A DNA stretch of 13,059 nt, taken from the NCBI GenBank assembly GCA_030043215.1, contig JASHYG010000248.1:1-13059 (forward strand), in the 5' to 3' direction. A program made the position numbers and the translations under genes. Below the pieces are notes generated by a model. It was given only the letters and a program-made list of their open reading frames with translations, searched no databases and had not been told where the DNA came from. Origin of the DNA: Gammaproteobacteria bacterium (GTDB lineage Bacteria > Pseudomonadota > Gammaproteobacteria > Steroidobacterales > Steroidobacteraceae). How positions within the stretch are numbered: the first letter of the stretch is position 1; each line of letters opens with the position of its first letter. Shown in pieces: positions 12,177-13,059 of this stretch.

Positions 12177-13059
12177 GGACCTCCGCGGCTCCCCGGTCAC
12201 GCGGGCCTCGAGGGATGACCGCGGCTCCCCGATCGCGCGGGCGCTGCTCGACTGGCACGCTCGTCACGGGCGGCACGACCTCCCTTGGCAGCGGGACCGC
12301 ACGCCGTACCGCGTGTGGGTCTCCGAGATCATGCTGCAGCAGACGCAGGTCGCGACCGTCATCCCGTACTTCGAGCGCTTCATGCGCCACTTTCCCGATG
12401 TACGCACGCTCGCGGATGCGTCCATCGACGAGGTGCTGCACCTGTGGTCGGGCCTCGGCTACTACGCACGCGGCCGCAACCTGCATCGCGCGGCCGTTCG
12501 CATCCGCGACGAGCTCGGCGGCAGCTTCCCGGAGCGCTTCGACGACATCGCGAGCCTCCCTGGCATCGGCCGCTCCACCGCGGGCGCGATCCTGGCGCTG
12601 AGCCGCGGGGAGCGCTATCCGATCCTCGACGGCAACGTCAGGCGTGTGCTGTGCCGTTACTTCGGACTGAGGGGCGATCCGTCGAGCCGCGCCATGAGGG
12701 AGCGGCTGTGGGAGCACGCCGAGCGGTGCACGCCGGGCACCGAGGTCTCGACCTACACCCAGGCGATCATGGATCTCGGCGCGACGGTGTGCACGCGGCG
12801 CAAGCCGCTCTGCGCCGGCTGTCCGCTCGAGGCGCGCTGCGTCGCGCGGCAAACCGGCCGCCAGCACGACATCCCCGCTCCCCGCGCCGCGCGGTCGCGG
12901 GGCTCGCGGCACACGTTCATGCTCGTCGCGGAGCGCGAGGACGGCAGCGTGCTGCTGACGCGGCGCCCTCAGCACGGTGTATGGGGAGGACTGTGGTGCC
13001 TGCCGGAGTTCGACGCAACGACCGATGCCGGAGCGTTCGCCACTCGCACCCTCGGTCAC
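12166..13059 (+). CDS. mutY: Adenine DNA glycosylase MutY (3' end outside window)
   Basis: MutY removes adenine mispaired with 8-oxoguanine in base-excision repair. The visible 298 codons show E54 (EIMLQQTQVATVIPYFERFM), the helix-hairpin-helix LPGIGRSTAGAILAL, catalytic D155 (ILDGNVRRVL) and a [4Fe-4S] loop C209-X6-C216-X2-C219-X5-C225. The start of the C-terminal NUDIX-like domain (VLLTRRPQHGVWGGLWCLPEF) precedes the edge. All these residues are shifted by 17 from E. coli MutY, so the N-terminus is longer. No in-frame ATG or GTG precedes the conserved core; I placed the start at TTG 12166, overlapping the dehydrogenase gene by 11 bases, without a clear ribosome binding site. An ATG at 12215 lies in the wrong frame by one base. 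A 36-bp in-frame duplication occupies this 5' region. Product identity is certain; the start is not. Confidence 0.93.
   Translation, partial: MGSEDLRGSPVTRASRDDRGSPIARALLDWHARHGRHDLPWQRDRTPYRVWVSEIMLQQTQVATVIPYFERFMRHFPDVRTLADASIDEVLHLWSGLGYYARGRNLHRAAVRIRDELGGSFPERFDDIASLPGIGRSTAGAILALSRGERYPILDGNVRRVLCRYFGLRGDPSSRAMRERLWEHAERCTPGTEVSTYTQAIMDLGATVCTRRKPLCAGCPLEARCVARQTGRQHDIPAPRAARSRGSRHTFMLVAEREDGSVLLTRRPQHGVWGGLWCLPEFDATTDAGAFATRTLGH
12177..12242 (+). repeat. 36-bp imperfect tandem duplication at the mutY 5' end
   Basis: The segment 12183-12206 recurs at 12219-12242 with 22 of 24 bases identical; each begins CCGCGGCTCCCCG. Three further matching bases (GGA) lie before each copy. The offset of 36 bases is exactly 12 codons. 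In the mutY frame it gives DLRGSPVTRASR followed by DDRGSPIARALL. The second copy leads directly into the conserved LDW core of MutY. Confidence 0.85.

Noticed and set aside
10563..12200. 545-residue open frame on the minus strand opposite the aldehyde dehydrogenase
   Set aside because: The + strand frame has a complete set of aldehyde dehydrogenase motifs; the antisense product has no recognisable domain and is an expected by-product of high third-position GC.
12215..12601. ATG-started 128-residue frame at the start of mutY
   Set aside because: It is one frame off from the MutY motifs and gives an Arg/Ser-rich product. It matters only if a single-base error lies between 12215 and 12244.
1..13059. 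Defence island, prophage or mobile element
   Set aside because: All large genes are housekeeping, signalling or metabolic types; no integrase, transposase, terminal inverted repeats or compositional break was seen.

Overview
This is a high-GC bacterial chromosomal window. Strong third-position GC, heavily overlapping ORFs and antisense shadow ORFs, plus the gene content, suggest a proteobacterium. I lean to a high-GC gammaproteobacterium: a two-component regulator directly upstream of hemC-hemD recalls the algZR-hemCD order of pseudomonads. The genus cannot be read from the sequence. All confident genes are on the + strand; one probable small gene is on the minus strand.

Region 1 (1-6603) looks like one polycistronic unit. 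After the last codons of an unidentified gene come a membrane histidine kinase (72-1241) and an OmpR-type response regulator (1238-1960). Five heme/tetrapyrrole genes follow: hemC, hemD, hemB, hemE and hemF. Adjacent genes overlap or nearly touch (GTGA, GTGA, ATGA, a 3-base gap, a 16-base overlap, ATGA). The five enzymes carry 5-aminolevulinate through porphobilinogen, hydroxymethylbilane, uroporphyrinogen III and coproporphyrinogen III to protoporphyrinogen IX, the last step using oxygen. hemA, hemL, protoporphyrinogen oxidase and ferrochelatase are not in the window. The two-component pair is a good candidate regulator of, or co-regulated partner for, this pathway, but its signal is unknown.

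Region 2 (6604-7331) is about 730 bases without an obvious large gene. It holds a probable 66-residue minus-strand ORF (6637-6837) with a good ribosome binding site and, upstream, a perfect GGAACTT ECF/RpoE-like -35 element and a tandem TGTAATG repeat at 11-bp period. It also holds a perfect 6-5-6 dyad (7192-7208) and an AT-rich leader before the next gene.

Region 3 (7332-10566) has a soluble tandem-PAS HisKA_3 kinase (7332-8795) overlapping a NarL/FixJ-type response regulator (8792-9493). A secreted DUF4097-type beta-repeat protein (9637-10566) follows; it carries an unusual Phe/Trp/Gly insert encoded by a canonical G-quadruplex motif.

Region 4 (10567-13059) has an NAD(P)-dependent aldehyde dehydrogenase and, overlapping its end, mutY (A/G-mismatch adenine glycosylase), cut off by the window edge. 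The mutY 5' end contains an in-frame 36-bp tandem duplication and lacks an in-frame ATG or GTG, so its start is uncertain.

The most useful leads are the TCS-hemCDBEF superoperon, the minus-strand small gene with its regulatory elements, and the duplicated mutY 5' end. No CRISPR array, tRNA, rRNA, insertion sequence or integrase was seen.
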